Positions 1 through 6,354 of a DNA stretch of 12,218 bases are shown here, piece by piece. Made by a program: the position numbers and the translations under genes. The notes below the pieces were generated by a model. The model worked only from the letters and a program-made list of their open reading frames with translations. It was not told the DNA's origin and did not search any database. Numbering within the stretch: position 1 is the first letter of the stretch; each line of letters begins with the position of its first letter. The DNA comes from an uncultured Eubacteriales bacterium (GTDB lineage Bacteria; Bacillota; Clostridia; Oscillospirales; Acutalibacteraceae). The stretch covers positions 1-12,218 of the forward strand of contig CAKUAQ010000050.1 in assembly GCA_934636435.1 (NCBI GenBank), read 5' to 3'.

Positions 1-21
1 TGACCACTTCGATACCTCTCC
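1..21 (-). tRNA. tRNA-Ser, 5' end only (cut by window edge)
   Basis: Read on the minus strand, the first 21 bases begin GGAGAGGTATCGAAGTGG. This is the acceptor 5' strand, the TA linker and the start of the D-arm typical of class II tRNA-Ser genes in Clostridia. The rest, including the anticodon and the long variable arm, lies beyond the window, so the isoacceptor cannot be stated. It lies downstream of and co-directional with the promoter at 228-256, with no clear terminator between, so it may be co-transcribed with the RNA described there. The call rests on recognition of the 5' sequence only. Confidence 0.75.
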
Positions 22-221
22 ATGTATGTTAACTCGGAAAACCGAGATTAACGCAAATATTCGGTTGTATTAGAATTCCTGTTAGAACTCACGGTGTGCC
101 TGCGGCGGGCGAATGCCCGAAACCCGCACGGTTAAAGGCTTTTCGGAAGATTGGCTTCCGTCAGCCGAAGGAGATTTCGAGCGCCGCACATCCCTTTGCC
201 TGGACGCCCTCGATCCACTGC
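22..221 (-). ncRNA. Putative structured noncoding RNA upstream of tRNA-Ser
   Basis: A perfect consensus promoter at 228-256 predicts a minus-strand transcript starting near 221, but no convincing reading frame follows. The sequence is rich in hairpins. At 137-166 GGCT/AGCC and CGGAAG/CTTCCG enclose a five-base loop. At 98-139 GCCT/AGGC, GCGG/CCGC and CGGGC/GCCCG nest around a four-base loop; these two share the GGC at 137-139 and so may alternate or stack. At 73-90 a six-pair stem closes a TAACAG loop, and at 32-51 there is a weak five-pair stem. No U-tract follows, so the 3' end may be processed or run into the tRNA. A length near 160-200 nt would suit 6S RNA or the raiA-motif RNA of Firmicutes, but I cannot assign either. 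It does not look like tmRNA, RNase P RNA or SRP RNA. The 3' boundary is a guess. Confidence 0.5.
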
Positions 222-227
222 CTTGCC

Positions 228-256
228 ATTATACAGAAGTTTTTAGGATTTGTCAA
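228..256 (-). promoter_or_regulatory. Consensus sigma-A promoter for the RNA/tRNA-Ser transcript
   Basis: On the minus strand TTGACA (256-251) is separated by exactly 17 bases from TATAAT (233-228). Both hexamers match the housekeeping consensus perfectly. The predicted start is near 221. Such strength fits a stable RNA transcription unit rather than an ordinary protein gene. Confidence 0.85.
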
Positions 257-409
257 CCGGAGCGGGTCGGTTTTTCCGGCCTACCGGCAAAAAAACACCG
301 CTTTTGCTGTTGGCGGCAGTTGATCTATGGAAAAACACGGCTTGACCACGGTGCATTTGATAGTGCAGGCAACGGGAGACGCGCGTTTCGAGCAGGAAGG
401 CCGATCGGC
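257..409. other. Gene-free spacer between the RNA promoter and the pcrA 3' end
   Basis: This is the part of the long non-coding stretch behind the RNA promoter. It holds a short CCGG-CCTA-CCGG hairpin near 280-293 flanked by T and A runs. I see no convincing gene, ribosome site or second promoter. The short plus-strand frames crossing it have no good start signal or recognisable sequence. Confidence 0.4.
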
Positions 410-443
410 GGGGAGCCCCGCACTTAAAGGCGTGGGGCTCCCC
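410..443 (-). terminator. GC-rich stem-loop after pcrA (terminator-like, no U-tract)
   Basis: GGGGAGCCCC (410-419) pairs perfectly with GGGGCTCCCC (434-443), and two more pairs reduce the loop to ten bases. It sits nine bases past the pcrA stop codon. No T-run follows on either strand, so it is either a U-less terminator or a transcript-protecting hairpin. Confidence 0.45.
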
Positions 444-451
444 ATGCGGCT

Positions 452-2908
452 TTACCGCTTTGTCAGCTTGGCGTAGTTGGCCATGAGCTTTTTCTGTCCG
501 GCCCGATCGAAGTTGATGACCAGCAGGGTATCTCCCGCCATGGGAGTCATACCCACAATGGTGCCGTCGCCGAAACTCATGTGGCGCACTGCGTCACCCA
601 CCCGCCATTGAGCGGCAGCAGGCTTCGCGGCGGACTGGGCCACGGTAATGCGGGCGCCGCCGGTGGAGCGGGGTGCGGGAGCGGTGGTGCGAAAAGCCGC
701 AGCGCTGTGAGCGGGGCGGGCGTCGTTGCTGCGGCTCGTGCCCGGACGGCTGCCGCCAAACCGCCCGCCGCCGAATCCGCCATAGTCATCGACGGCACGG
801 CAGCGGTTGACCTCCTCCTTGACCTCCGGGGGGATTTCTTCCAGAAACCGGGAAGGCTGATTGCGGGTGGTTTTCCCATACAGCATCCGCTCCCGGGCTC
901 GGGTGATATACAGCTCCTCCCGGGCTCGGGTGATGGCCACATAACACAGCCTCCGATCCTCCTCCAGCTCCACCGGGTCGAACATGGTCTGATAACCGGG
1001 AAAGATGCCGTCCTCAAATCCGGGCAGAAACACCACCGGAAATTCCAACCCCTTAGCGGCGTGCATTGTCATGAGGGTGGCGGCATCGGCGCTGGCATCG
1101 AAATTGTCGATGTCGGTCATCAGCGCCTGTTCTTCTAAAAATCCCGAAAGCTCCGGCAGGTCGTCGTCGCAGTTTTTCTCATATTGACGGATGGTGGAGG
1201 ACAATTCTTCCAAATTTTCCACCCGTCCCGCCTCGGTGTCTCCTGCCTCTTTCCACATAGACAGGTAACCGGAGCGCTCCAGCATGGTGGTATACAGCAG
1301 ATGCAACGAATTCTCCGGATCGTCTGCCATTTGCCGCAGATCCTCCATCATCTCCACAAATACCCCGATACGGGCGGCAGCCCGGGACAGGGCAGGGTAT
1401 TCGCCCGCCCGGGACAGCACGGCATACAGCGGCTCTCCCAGCCCGGCGGCGATCTCCACCGCCGCCTCCACGGTGGCGTCCCCGATGCCCCGCTTGGGCT
1501 GGTTGATGATGCGGCGCAGGCTCACCTCGTCCTCCGGGTTGTTAATTACCCGCAGATACGCCATAGCATCCCGTACCTCCTGAGTGTCGTTGAACCGGTG
1601 TCCGCCGATGACCCGGTAGGGGACACCGCTGCGTACCAGCGCCTGCTCCACGGCGTTAGACTGGGCATTGGCCCGGTACAGGACGGCGTATTCGGAGAAC
1701 CGCCGCCCGGCGGCCACGCCGGACAGGATGGTGTCGGCGATAAACCGCCCCTCCTCCTCGGCGTTATCCACCGTCACTTCTCGCACCGGGTCGCCGGCGC
1801 CGTTGTCTGTCCACAGAGTCTTGCCCTTGCGCCCCTTGTTGCAGGCGATGACGCCGTTGGCGGCGGTGAGGATCCGCTGGGTGGAGCGGTAATTCTGCTC
1901 CAGCCGGATCACCCGGCAGCCGGAAAATTCTTCCTCGAAATTCAGGATATTCTCGATGGTAGCGCCCCGGAATTTATAGATGCTCTGGTCGTCGTCGCCC
2001 ACCACGCACAGGTTGCCGCTCTTCGCCGCCAGCAGGCTCACCAGCTGGTACTGGGCGTGGTTGGTGTCCTGATACTCATCCACCATCAGATAGCGGAAAC
2101 GGTTCTGGTAGCGCTCCAGCACCGCCGGATGAGTGCGGAACAGCTCCACCGTGCGGCACAGCAAATCGTCGAAATCCATAGCATCCGCATCCCGCAGCTT
2201 CTGCTGATACAGCCGATAGGCGCGCGCCACCAGCCGCAGGCGGATGTCCGCGCCGTTTTCGTGGGAGGCGGCATACTCCATGGGATCGACCAGCTCGTCC
2301 TTTGCCCGGCTGATCTCACCTAAAATCGCCTTGTGCCCCAGCGTTTTCTCGTCGATGTTCAGCTCTTTCATGCAGTTTTTCATCAGACGGCGGCTGTCGT
2401 CGGTGTCGTAAATGGTGAAATGCCGGGAATAGCCCAGCGCTTCCCCCTCCCGGCGCAGAATCCGGGCGCAGAAGGAGTGGAAAGTGCTGGCGCACACTTC
2501 GTTCCCCTCGTCCCCCAGCATCCGGCACAGCCGTTCCTTCAGTTCGCCCGCCGCTTTATTGGTAAAGGTGATGGCGAGAATCCGCCAGGCCGGGCAGGGG
2601 TCGACCGCCAGCCGATCCAGAAGAGCGCCATCCGGCTGCTGCGTCCCCGCCGCACACGCCCGCAGCGCCTCCTCCTGAGCGGGGGAGAGAGCGGCGGGCA
2701 CACCGGTGCACTCGTAGGCGCGCCCAAAACGGATGAGATTGGCGATGCGGTTGATCAGCACGGTGGTCTTGCCGCTGCCGGCGCCCGCTAAAATCAACAG
2801 CGGCCCCTCGGTGCAGAACACCGCCTGCCGCTGAGGGGCGTTCATCCGGGAAAACTGCCGGTCGAGCACTTCCCGGCGCAGGTCGATAAATTCTTCTGGA
2901 GTCAGCAT
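452..2908 (-). CDS. pcrA: ATP-dependent DNA helicase PcrA/UvrD (SF1A)
   Basis: This is a 3'-5' superfamily 1 helicase of 818 residues used in excision repair, replication restart and clearing RecA filaments or stalled RNA polymerase. Visible motifs in order are a Q-motif around MNAPQRQAV (22-30), Walker A AGAGSGKT (41-48), motif Ia ITFTNKAA (113-120), FDDLL, Walker B DEYQD (277-281), motif III GDDDQSIY (304-311), QNYRS, MTMHAAKGLEF and the late VAITRAREELY motif. A Gly/Ser/Ala-rich linker leads to a C-terminal Tudor-like domain (WRVGDAVRH to the end), which in PcrA contacts RNA polymerase. About 40 extra residues (roughly 63-107) separate Walker A from motif Ia compared with Geobacillus PcrA; I recall similar insertions in Clostridial homologues. 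The ATG has an AAAGGA site nine bases upstream. The 28-base gap to the upstream terminator leaves little room for a promoter. Confidence 0.97.
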   Translation of the reverse strand: MLTPEEFIDLRREVLDRQFSRMNAPQRQAVFCTEGPLLILAGAGSGKTTVLINRIANLIRFGRAYECTGVPAALSPAQEEALRACAAGTQQPDGALLDRLAVDPCPAWRILAITFTNKAAGELKERLCRMLGDEGNEVCASTFHSFCARILRREGEALGYSRHFTIYDTDDSRRLMKNCMKELNIDEKTLGHKAILGEISRAKDELVDPMEYAASHENGADIRLRLVARAYRLYQQKLRDADAMDFDDLLCRTVELFRTHPAVLERYQNRFRYLMVDEYQDTNHAQYQLVSLLAAKSGNLCVVGDDDQSIYKFRGATIENILNFEEEFSGCRVIRLEQNYRSTQRILTAANGVIACNKGRKGKTLWTDNGAGDPVREVTVDNAEEEGRFIADTILSGVAAGRRFSEYAVLYRANAQSNAVEQALVRSGVPYRVIGGHRFNDTQEVRDAMAYLRVINNPEDEVSLRRIINQPKRGIGDATVEAAVEIAAGLGEPLYAVLSRAGEYPALSRAAARIGVFVEMMEDLRQMADDPENSLHLLYTTMLERSGYLSMWKEAGDTEAGRVENLEELSSTIRQYEKNCDDDLPELSGFLEEQALMTDIDNFDASADAATLMTMHAAKGLEFPVVFLPGFEDGIFPGYQTMFDPVELEEDRRLCYVAITRAREELYITRARERMLYGKTTRNQPSRFLEEIPPEVKEEVNRCRAVDDYGGFGGGRFGGSRPGTSRSNDARPAHSAAAFRTTAPAPRSTGGARITVAQSAAKPAAAQWRVGDAVRHMSFGDGTIVGMTPMAGDTLLVINFDRAGQKKLMANYAKLTKR

Positions 2909-2936
2909 GGCACACGTTCCTTTCCGCGTCGGTCAC

Positions 2937-2967
2937 AAAAAGGCCGGGTGTAGCACCCGACCTTTTT
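2937..2967 (-). terminator. Intrinsic terminator of the decarboxylase operon
   Basis: A nine-pair stem (2942-2950 with 2954-2962) closes a tiny loop and is followed on the minus strand by five T (2941-2937). One position is a G-U pair on the minus-strand RNA but a C-A mismatch on the plus strand, so it is built to stop minus-strand transcription coming from the beta-subunit gene. It ends 28 bases before the pcrA start codon. Confidence 0.85.
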
Positions 2968-2994
2968 GCCGTTGTTTTGTCGTTAGAAATCCGA

Positions 2995-4428
2995 TCAGCC
3001 GAACAGGGTCAGCAGCACACCGGCCGCTACCGCCGAACCGATCACGCCGGCCACATTGGGACCCATGGCGTGCATGAGCAGGAAGTTGCTGGGGTTCTCC
3101 TGCTGACCCACCTTCTGGGATACCCGCGCCGCCATCGGCACCGCCGACACACCGGCAGAGCCGATGAGGGGGTTCACCTTGCCGCCGGTGAGCACATACA
3201 TCAGCTTGCCCAGCAGCACACCGCCGGCCGTGCCCATGGAGAAGGCAATCAGCCCCAGGCAGATGATGAGGATGGTGGTGGGCTTCAGGAAGCTGTTGGC
3301 ATTGGCGGTGGCACCCACCGTCACGCCCAGGCAGATGGTGACAATGTTCATCAGCTCATTCTGTGCCGTCTTGCTGATGCGATCCACCACGCCGCTTTCC
3401 CGCATCAGGTTGCCCAGCATGAGCATACCGATCAGCGGCGCCGCCGAGGGCAGCAGCAGCACACAGATCACCGTCACCAGAATGGGGAATAGGATCTTTT
3501 CGGTCTTGGAGACCTCACGCAGCTGGGTCATCACCACGCTGCGCTCCTTTTTAGTGGTCAGCGCCCGCATAATGGGGGGCTGAATGATCGGCACCAGCGC
3601 CATATAGGAATAGGCGGCGATGGCGATGGCGCCCAGCAGCTCGGGAGCCAGCTTGGAGGTCAGATAGATGGCGGTGGGTCCGTCCGCGCCGCCGATGATA
3701 CCGATGGAAGCCGCCTGCTTCTGGGTGAAGTTGATGCCCCATGCTTCCGCCACCGGCAGCAGGTTGAGACACCGGGCGCCGAAGTAGGTCATGAAAATGC
3801 CCAGCTGCGCCGCCGCCCCCAGCAGGAAACTCTTGGGGTTGGACAGCAGCGGACCGAAATCGGTCATAGCACCGATGCCCAGGAAGATCAGCGGGGGATA
3901 GATGCCGAATTTCACACCCTGATACAGGTACCACAGCAGACCGCCCTGATCGAAATGCTGCCAGTAGACCCGGATGGCGTGGGCGTTGCCCTCGCTGTCC
4001 ATGCGCACCAGATAGGTGTTGTAGCCGTCGTTGAAGGTCAGACATTCCTTGCCGCCTTCAGTGGTGGTTTTTTGTATGTAGGAGAGGTATTGCTGGCCGA
4101 TGGTGCCGGCTTCTTCTTCGTAGACGGGGTAGACCTGTTCATAGGTGCCGTCTACATATTGCGTCAGTTCGCTGTCGGAAAAGGCCACCAGCGAATTCTT
4201 CTGGGGATCCATGATCCCGCCCAGAGGCAGGTTCACCAGCAGCATGCCGAAGGCAATGGGCAGCAGCAGCAACGGCTCAAACTGCTTTTTGATCGCCAGA
4301 TACAGCAGCACGCAGGCGATACCGATCATAATGAGGTTTTTCCAGCCGCCGCCGGAGAAGTTCAATAACCGCGCCAGACCGGATTCTGTCCACAGATCCG
4401 AAAGGGCGCTGCCAAATTCCTGCCACAT
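2995..4428 (-). CDS. Sodium-translocating decarboxylase, beta subunit (OadB/MmdB/GcdB family), with an extra loop
   Basis: This is the membrane subunit that decarboxylates carboxybiotin and couples the reaction to Na+ export in oxaloacetate, methylmalonyl-CoA or glutaconyl-CoA decarboxylases. The protein is 477 residues and strongly hydrophobic. Family signatures are IKKQFEPLLLLPIAFG near the N-terminus, GGADGPTAIY (246-255; Asp249 matches the Na+-site aspartate of OadB), SYMALVPIIQPPIMRALTT, and a C-terminal block with GTAGGVLLGK and NPLIGSAGVSAVPMAARV. Homologues as I know them are usually about 370-440 residues. The excess is a hydrophilic, acidic insertion at about 77-160, placed before the GGLLWYLYQG segment. 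The ATG follows the gamma-like gene's stop by three bases with a GGGAGG site inside that gene, so the two are translationally linked. The substrate cannot be told from this subunit. Confidence 0.93.
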   Translation of the reverse strand: MWQEFGSALSDLWTESGLARLLNFSGGGWKNLIMIGIACVLLYLAIKKQFEPLLLLPIAFGMLLVNLPLGGIMDPQKNSLVAFSDSELTQYVDGTYEQVYPVYEEEAGTIGQQYLSYIQKTTTEGGKECLTFNDGYNTYLVRMDSEGNAHAIRVYWQHFDQGGLLWYLYQGVKFGIYPPLIFLGIGAMTDFGPLLSNPKSFLLGAAAQLGIFMTYFGARCLNLLPVAEAWGINFTQKQAASIGIIGGADGPTAIYLTSKLAPELLGAIAIAAYSYMALVPIIQPPIMRALTTKKERSVVMTQLREVSKTEKILFPILVTVICVLLLPSAAPLIGMLMLGNLMRESGVVDRISKTAQNELMNIVTICLGVTVGATANANSFLKPTTILIICLGLIAFSMGTAGGVLLGKLMYVLTGGKVNPLIGSAGVSAVPMAARVSQKVGQQENPSNFLLMHAMGPNVAGVIGSAVAAGVLLTLFG

Positions 4429-4431
4429 AGC

Positions 4432-4800
4432 TCAGTTCGCCTCCCTTTTGTGAATGCCCGCCACTGCATACTGGGTACCGGCGGGCGCCATGGCCGCCGC
4501 TGCGGCGGAAATGACCGCCACCGTCTCGTCCGGAATCCCGTTCTGAATCTGCGGCTCGGTGGACACCGGCTGGGTGTTGCCCACGATAGGGGCAGCTGCG
4601 GGCGCGGCGGGTGCCGCCGCCGGGGCGGTGGGAGCCTTGTTTTCCTCCCGGGCGCTGCCGGAGCCGGACATGGCCATACCGAACAGCTTGAACACGCCGG
4701 TGAGCAGCAACAGTACGGCAAAGACCACGACCAAACCGATGAGAATGGTCATGCCGGCGTCGCCGAGAATCGCTCCGGCGTTTTCTGCCAATAACAGCAT
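4432..4800 (-). CDS. OadG-family gamma-like subunit of the sodium-translocating decarboxylase
   Basis: A 122-residue protein with one N-terminal membrane helix (about 18-41), a Gly/Ser turn, a Pro/Ala-rich tether (about 54-72) and a C-terminal segment with the PDETVAVISAAAAAM pattern of OadG/MmdD subunits. These small subunits anchor and assemble the decarboxylase complex. The frame stays open upstream to 5148. I chose the ATG at 4800 because it gives the family's usual short N-terminus and has GGAGG ten bases before it; the longer version would run through the promoter at 4880-4908. It is the first gene of the operon and ends three bases before the beta-subunit gene. The subunit is poorly conserved in sequence, so the call leans on its membrane helix, its tail and its neighbour. 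Confidence 0.85.
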   Translation of the reverse strand: MLLLAENAGAILGDAGMTILIGLVVVFAVLLLLTGVFKLFGMAMSGSGSAREENKAPTAPAAAPAAPAAAPIVGNTQPVSTEPQIQNGIPDETVAVISAAAAAMAPAGTQYAVAGIHKREAN

Positions 4801-4879
4801 ATATCTCAATCCTCCGAATGATATATTTTTGTCAGACAGACGAAAAACCCATCCCCGCCCATCATAAAACAATGGTATC

Positions 4880-4908
4880 ATTATACCGCCTTCCGCCTGA
4901 AAAAGCAA
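4880..4908 (-). promoter_or_regulatory. Promoter of the decarboxylase operon
   Basis: Minus strand TTGCTT (4908-4903), a 17-base spacer and a perfect TATAAT (4885-4880). The predicted start near 4873 leaves a leader of about 73 bases before the ATG at 4800. Confidence 0.7.
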
Positions 4909-4946
4909 CCCATAATTCCGAAAAATGCGGATTTTTTTATGCGGAG

Positions 4947-5004
4947 TTTGGCCCGCGCACCGTTCCGGGCGGCGGTTCGGACTACGTCGGCGCTCCGGGC
5001 CAAA
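4947..5004. repeat. Spaced inverted repeat upstream of the decarboxylase promoter
   Basis: TTTGGCCCG (4947-4955) and CGGGCCAAA (4996-5004) form a perfect nine-base inverted repeat around 40 GC-rich bases. Two copies of ATGCGGA flanking seven T lie next to it (4925-4945). It lies between the next hairpin and the decarboxylase promoter and is not explained by any gene. Confidence 0.5.
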
Positions 5005-5010
5005 GGCAGA

Positions 5011-5050
5011 GGCCCCCGGCGAATGCCGTATAGGGCATCCGTCGGGGGCC
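5011..5050 (-). terminator. Long hairpin downstream of the HTH/zinc-ribbon gene
   Basis: GGCCCCCG (5011-5018) pairs with CGGGGGCC (5043-5050). Inside it, the minus-strand RNA has a second stem of seven pairs including one G-U. It lies about 70 bases after the regulator's stop codon. Only scattered T residues follow on the minus strand, so termination is plausible but not textbook. Confidence 0.5.
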
Positions 5051-5122
5051 TTGGTTCCTGTTAAACCGGGTTTTCGGCGAAAAACGGGGCTACGTTCTGC
5101 CGGGGCAGTCGGATTCCGGCAT

Positions 5123-5557
5123 TTACTCTGCCGGTTTCCAGTGGTCAAGCGTCCGCAAAAATGCCGTCGCCTGCTCCCGCGTCCAGGTCACGCCCGGGGT
5201 GTGCTGCACCAGAAATTCCGCCAGCCGGTCGATATCGGAATAGGTGAATTCATCGTCCGTCAGACACCACTGACAATAGTCCTCGTTGAATCCGCCGTCC
5301 GCCGCGCGGCTGGTGATCCCGTCCTCCAGCGGCATACCGCAGCACTGGCATATCCGCTGCCGGGGAGAACCCAGCAGGGTGTTGATGGAGGCATCCAGCA
5401 CCCGGGACAGTTCCTTGAGGGTGTCGGTATTCGGCACGGTCTCCCCGGTTTCCCAGCGGGACACCGCCTGCCGGGTCACGTGCACCCGCTCGGCCAATGC
5501 TTCCTGAGATAAGCCCTGTTTCATGCGCAGCTCGCGCAGTATTTCTTTTGTTTCCAT
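5123..5557 (-). CDS. XRE-family HTH regulator fused to a cysteine-rich zinc-ribbon domain
   Basis: A 144-residue protein. Residues about 4-58 are a Cro/CI-type helix-turn-helix with the typical QGLSQEALAERVHVTRQAVS and WETG features. A second domain begins with CQCCGMPL (Cys70, 72, 73) and continues to CQWC (Cys95, 98). This pattern matches the small 'putative zinc ribbon' domain often found with XRE or GyrI-like regulators, and the cysteines could bind Zn2+. It is probably a cytoplasmic DNA-binding repressor; the signal it senses is unknown. A GTG three codons upstream is possible, but it overlaps the ribosome site AGGTG, which is well placed for the ATG at 5557. It is a single-gene unit with its own promoter and a hairpin behind it. 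Its targets may include the adjacent genes, but nothing in the sequence proves this. Confidence 0.9.
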   Translation of the reverse strand: METKEILRELRMKQGLSQEALAERVHVTRQAVSRWETGETVPNTDTLKELSRVLDASINTLLGSPRQRICQCCGMPLEDGITSRAADGGFNEDYCQWCLTDDEFTYSDIDRLAEFLVQHTPGVTWTREQATAFLRTLDHWKPAE

Positions 5558-5575
5558 CCGTATCACCTCGACAAC

Positions 5576-5604
5576 ATTCTATCATTCTCCGGCGGCCGCG
5601 GCAA
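5576..5604 (-). promoter_or_regulatory. Promoter of the HTH/zinc-ribbon gene
   Basis: Minus strand TTGCCG (5604-5599), 17 bases, TAGAAT (5581-5576). It starts a transcript near 5570, giving a very short leader before the ATG at 5557. Confidence 0.55.
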
Positions 5605-5624
5605 GCAACTGTCTGTTGCGGGGA

Positions 5625-6056
5625 TCAATCCTCCGGCGTCCGCCGACCGTGGGCGGCGTATACCCGCCGCAGCAGGCTCTTGGCGATGCTCTCGCAGTCG
5701 CCGATATAGCGGTATTTCAGCTCGCCCAGTCCGCAGGTGATGGTGACGCGTCCCCAGGAGTATTGCACACCCCGTCCCGTCGCCCGGCGGTAGGACACAT
5801 CCCAGATATCCTGCATTTCCAGCACAGTGCCGTCGTGCAGCACCAGCCGGTCGTGTTCGTCAATGTAAAAGGGGCGCACAGGCGTGCGCAGGTAGTCGAT
5901 GAATACGCCGAGGGTCACAGCGGTGCATACGCCGCAGACGACCAGCAACGCCGTATCCCCCTGCCAAACTCCGCCGGTGGCCAGCATCAGACCGCTCGCC
6001 GCCACGCAGATGGCGAACAGCGCACCGGCCGCGCCGGATTTTCTGGCTTCGATCAT
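5625..6056 (-). CDS. Small two-helix membrane protein with PH-like cytoplasmic part (paralogue A)
   Basis: A 143-residue protein of no named family that I can recognise. Two hydrophobic segments (about 11-30 and 36-56) are followed by a soluble, basic/aromatic C-terminal part with RPFYIDEHDRLVLHDGT, VSYRRATGRGVQYSWG and YRYIGDCESIAKSLLRR. The layout of two helices and then short beta-rich stretches resembles bacterial PH-domain membrane proteins, but this is inference. I chose the ATG at 6056 because GAGGAG lies seven bases upstream; an ATG two codons earlier is too close to that site. It is clearly paralogous to the gene at 6355-6797 (both contain FID-L-TP-RPF-ID, DRLVLHDGT and VSYRRA), so a tandem duplication. 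Two hairpins separate it from that copy. It is probably the last member of the cassette starting with the DUF1836 gene. Confidence 0.75.
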   Translation of the reverse strand: MIEARKSGAAGALFAICVAASGLMLATGGVWQGDTALLVVCGVCTAVTLGVFIDYLRTPVRPFYIDEHDRLVLHDGTVLEMQDIWDVSYRRATGRGVQYSWGRVTITCGLGELKYRYIGDCESIAKSLLRRVYAAHGRRTPED

Positions 6057-6243
6057 AGGCATACTCCTCGTCTTGTCGTTGTGTATGGATCCTCCGCTTT
6101 CGCTGTCCGAATCGGGCGGCCGCCGAGGATGGAGCTGTCGATTGCCGGGGGTTCGCCGCCGCCCGGGCTGCGGATATCCGCTCATTCTGGGTCCCTTGGA
6201 ATCGCCGCCGCTGCGTAGACAGACTTATTTTATGTCGCAGGTA

Positions 6244-6269
6244 TTCCTCCCTCATACGGGAGGGAGGAA
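6244..6269. repeat. Perfect 9-bp stem-loop
   Basis: TTCCTCCCT (6244-6252) and AGGGAGGAA (6261-6269) form a perfect stem around an eight-base loop. No T-run follows on either strand. It is the second of two hairpins met by minus-strand transcription past the gene at 6355-6797. Confidence 0.55.
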
Positions 6270-6288
6270 ATGCGCGGCATCCCGGTCG

Positions 6289-6328
6289 ATCCTCCCGGTG
6301 GGACGGTCGGCCGCCCCACCGGGAGGAT
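6289..6328 (-). terminator. Perfect 14-bp stem-loop after paralogue B (terminator-like, no U-tract)
   Basis: ATCCTCCCGGTGGG (6289-6302) is an exact reverse complement of 6315-6328, with a 12-base loop. It starts 27 bases past the stop of the upstream paralogue. It should be very stable as RNA. Because no T-run follows, it may stabilise the upstream transcript or attenuate the downstream gene rather than stop transcription fully. Confidence 0.5.
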
Positions 6329-6354
6329 GTGCACACTCGGCTGCGGCGGCGCAG

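Larger units (their letters stand above)
6057..6354. other. Spacer between the two paralogues, containing tandem hairpins
   Basis: About 300 bases without a gene. It holds two strong stem-loops (listed separately) and GC-rich sequence towards 6060-6200. A possible TAAAAT -10 element on the minus strand near 6230 has no good -35. I see no credible ORF with a ribosome site. Confidence 0.45.

Noticed and set aside
32..51. Possible terminator between the RNA and tRNA-Ser
   Set aside because: Only five pairs before a mismatch and no U-tract on the minus strand, so too weak to call a terminator.
96..427. Two short plus-strand frames over the 5' non-coding region
   Set aside because: No ribosome site, no recognisable sequence, and they lie over the hairpins of the proposed minus-strand RNA.
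1184..2323. Long plus-strand open frame of 379 codons
   Set aside because: It lies entirely antisense to pcrA, whose helicase motifs are complete. The translation is His/Gln/Gly-rich with no recognisable domain, typical of a GC-rich shadow frame.
452..2908. Extra segment between Walker A and motif Ia of PcrA as a novelty
   Set aside because: I recall similar insertions in helicases of related Clostridia, and all catalytic motifs are normal, so it is probably a clade feature.
4801..5148. N-terminal extension of the gamma-like subunit gene
   Set aside because: The frame is open, but the extension would run through the promoter at 4880-4908 and a hairpin region and gives a non-hydrophobic Arg/Pro-rich leader unlike the family. 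The ATG at 4800 has a good ribosome site.
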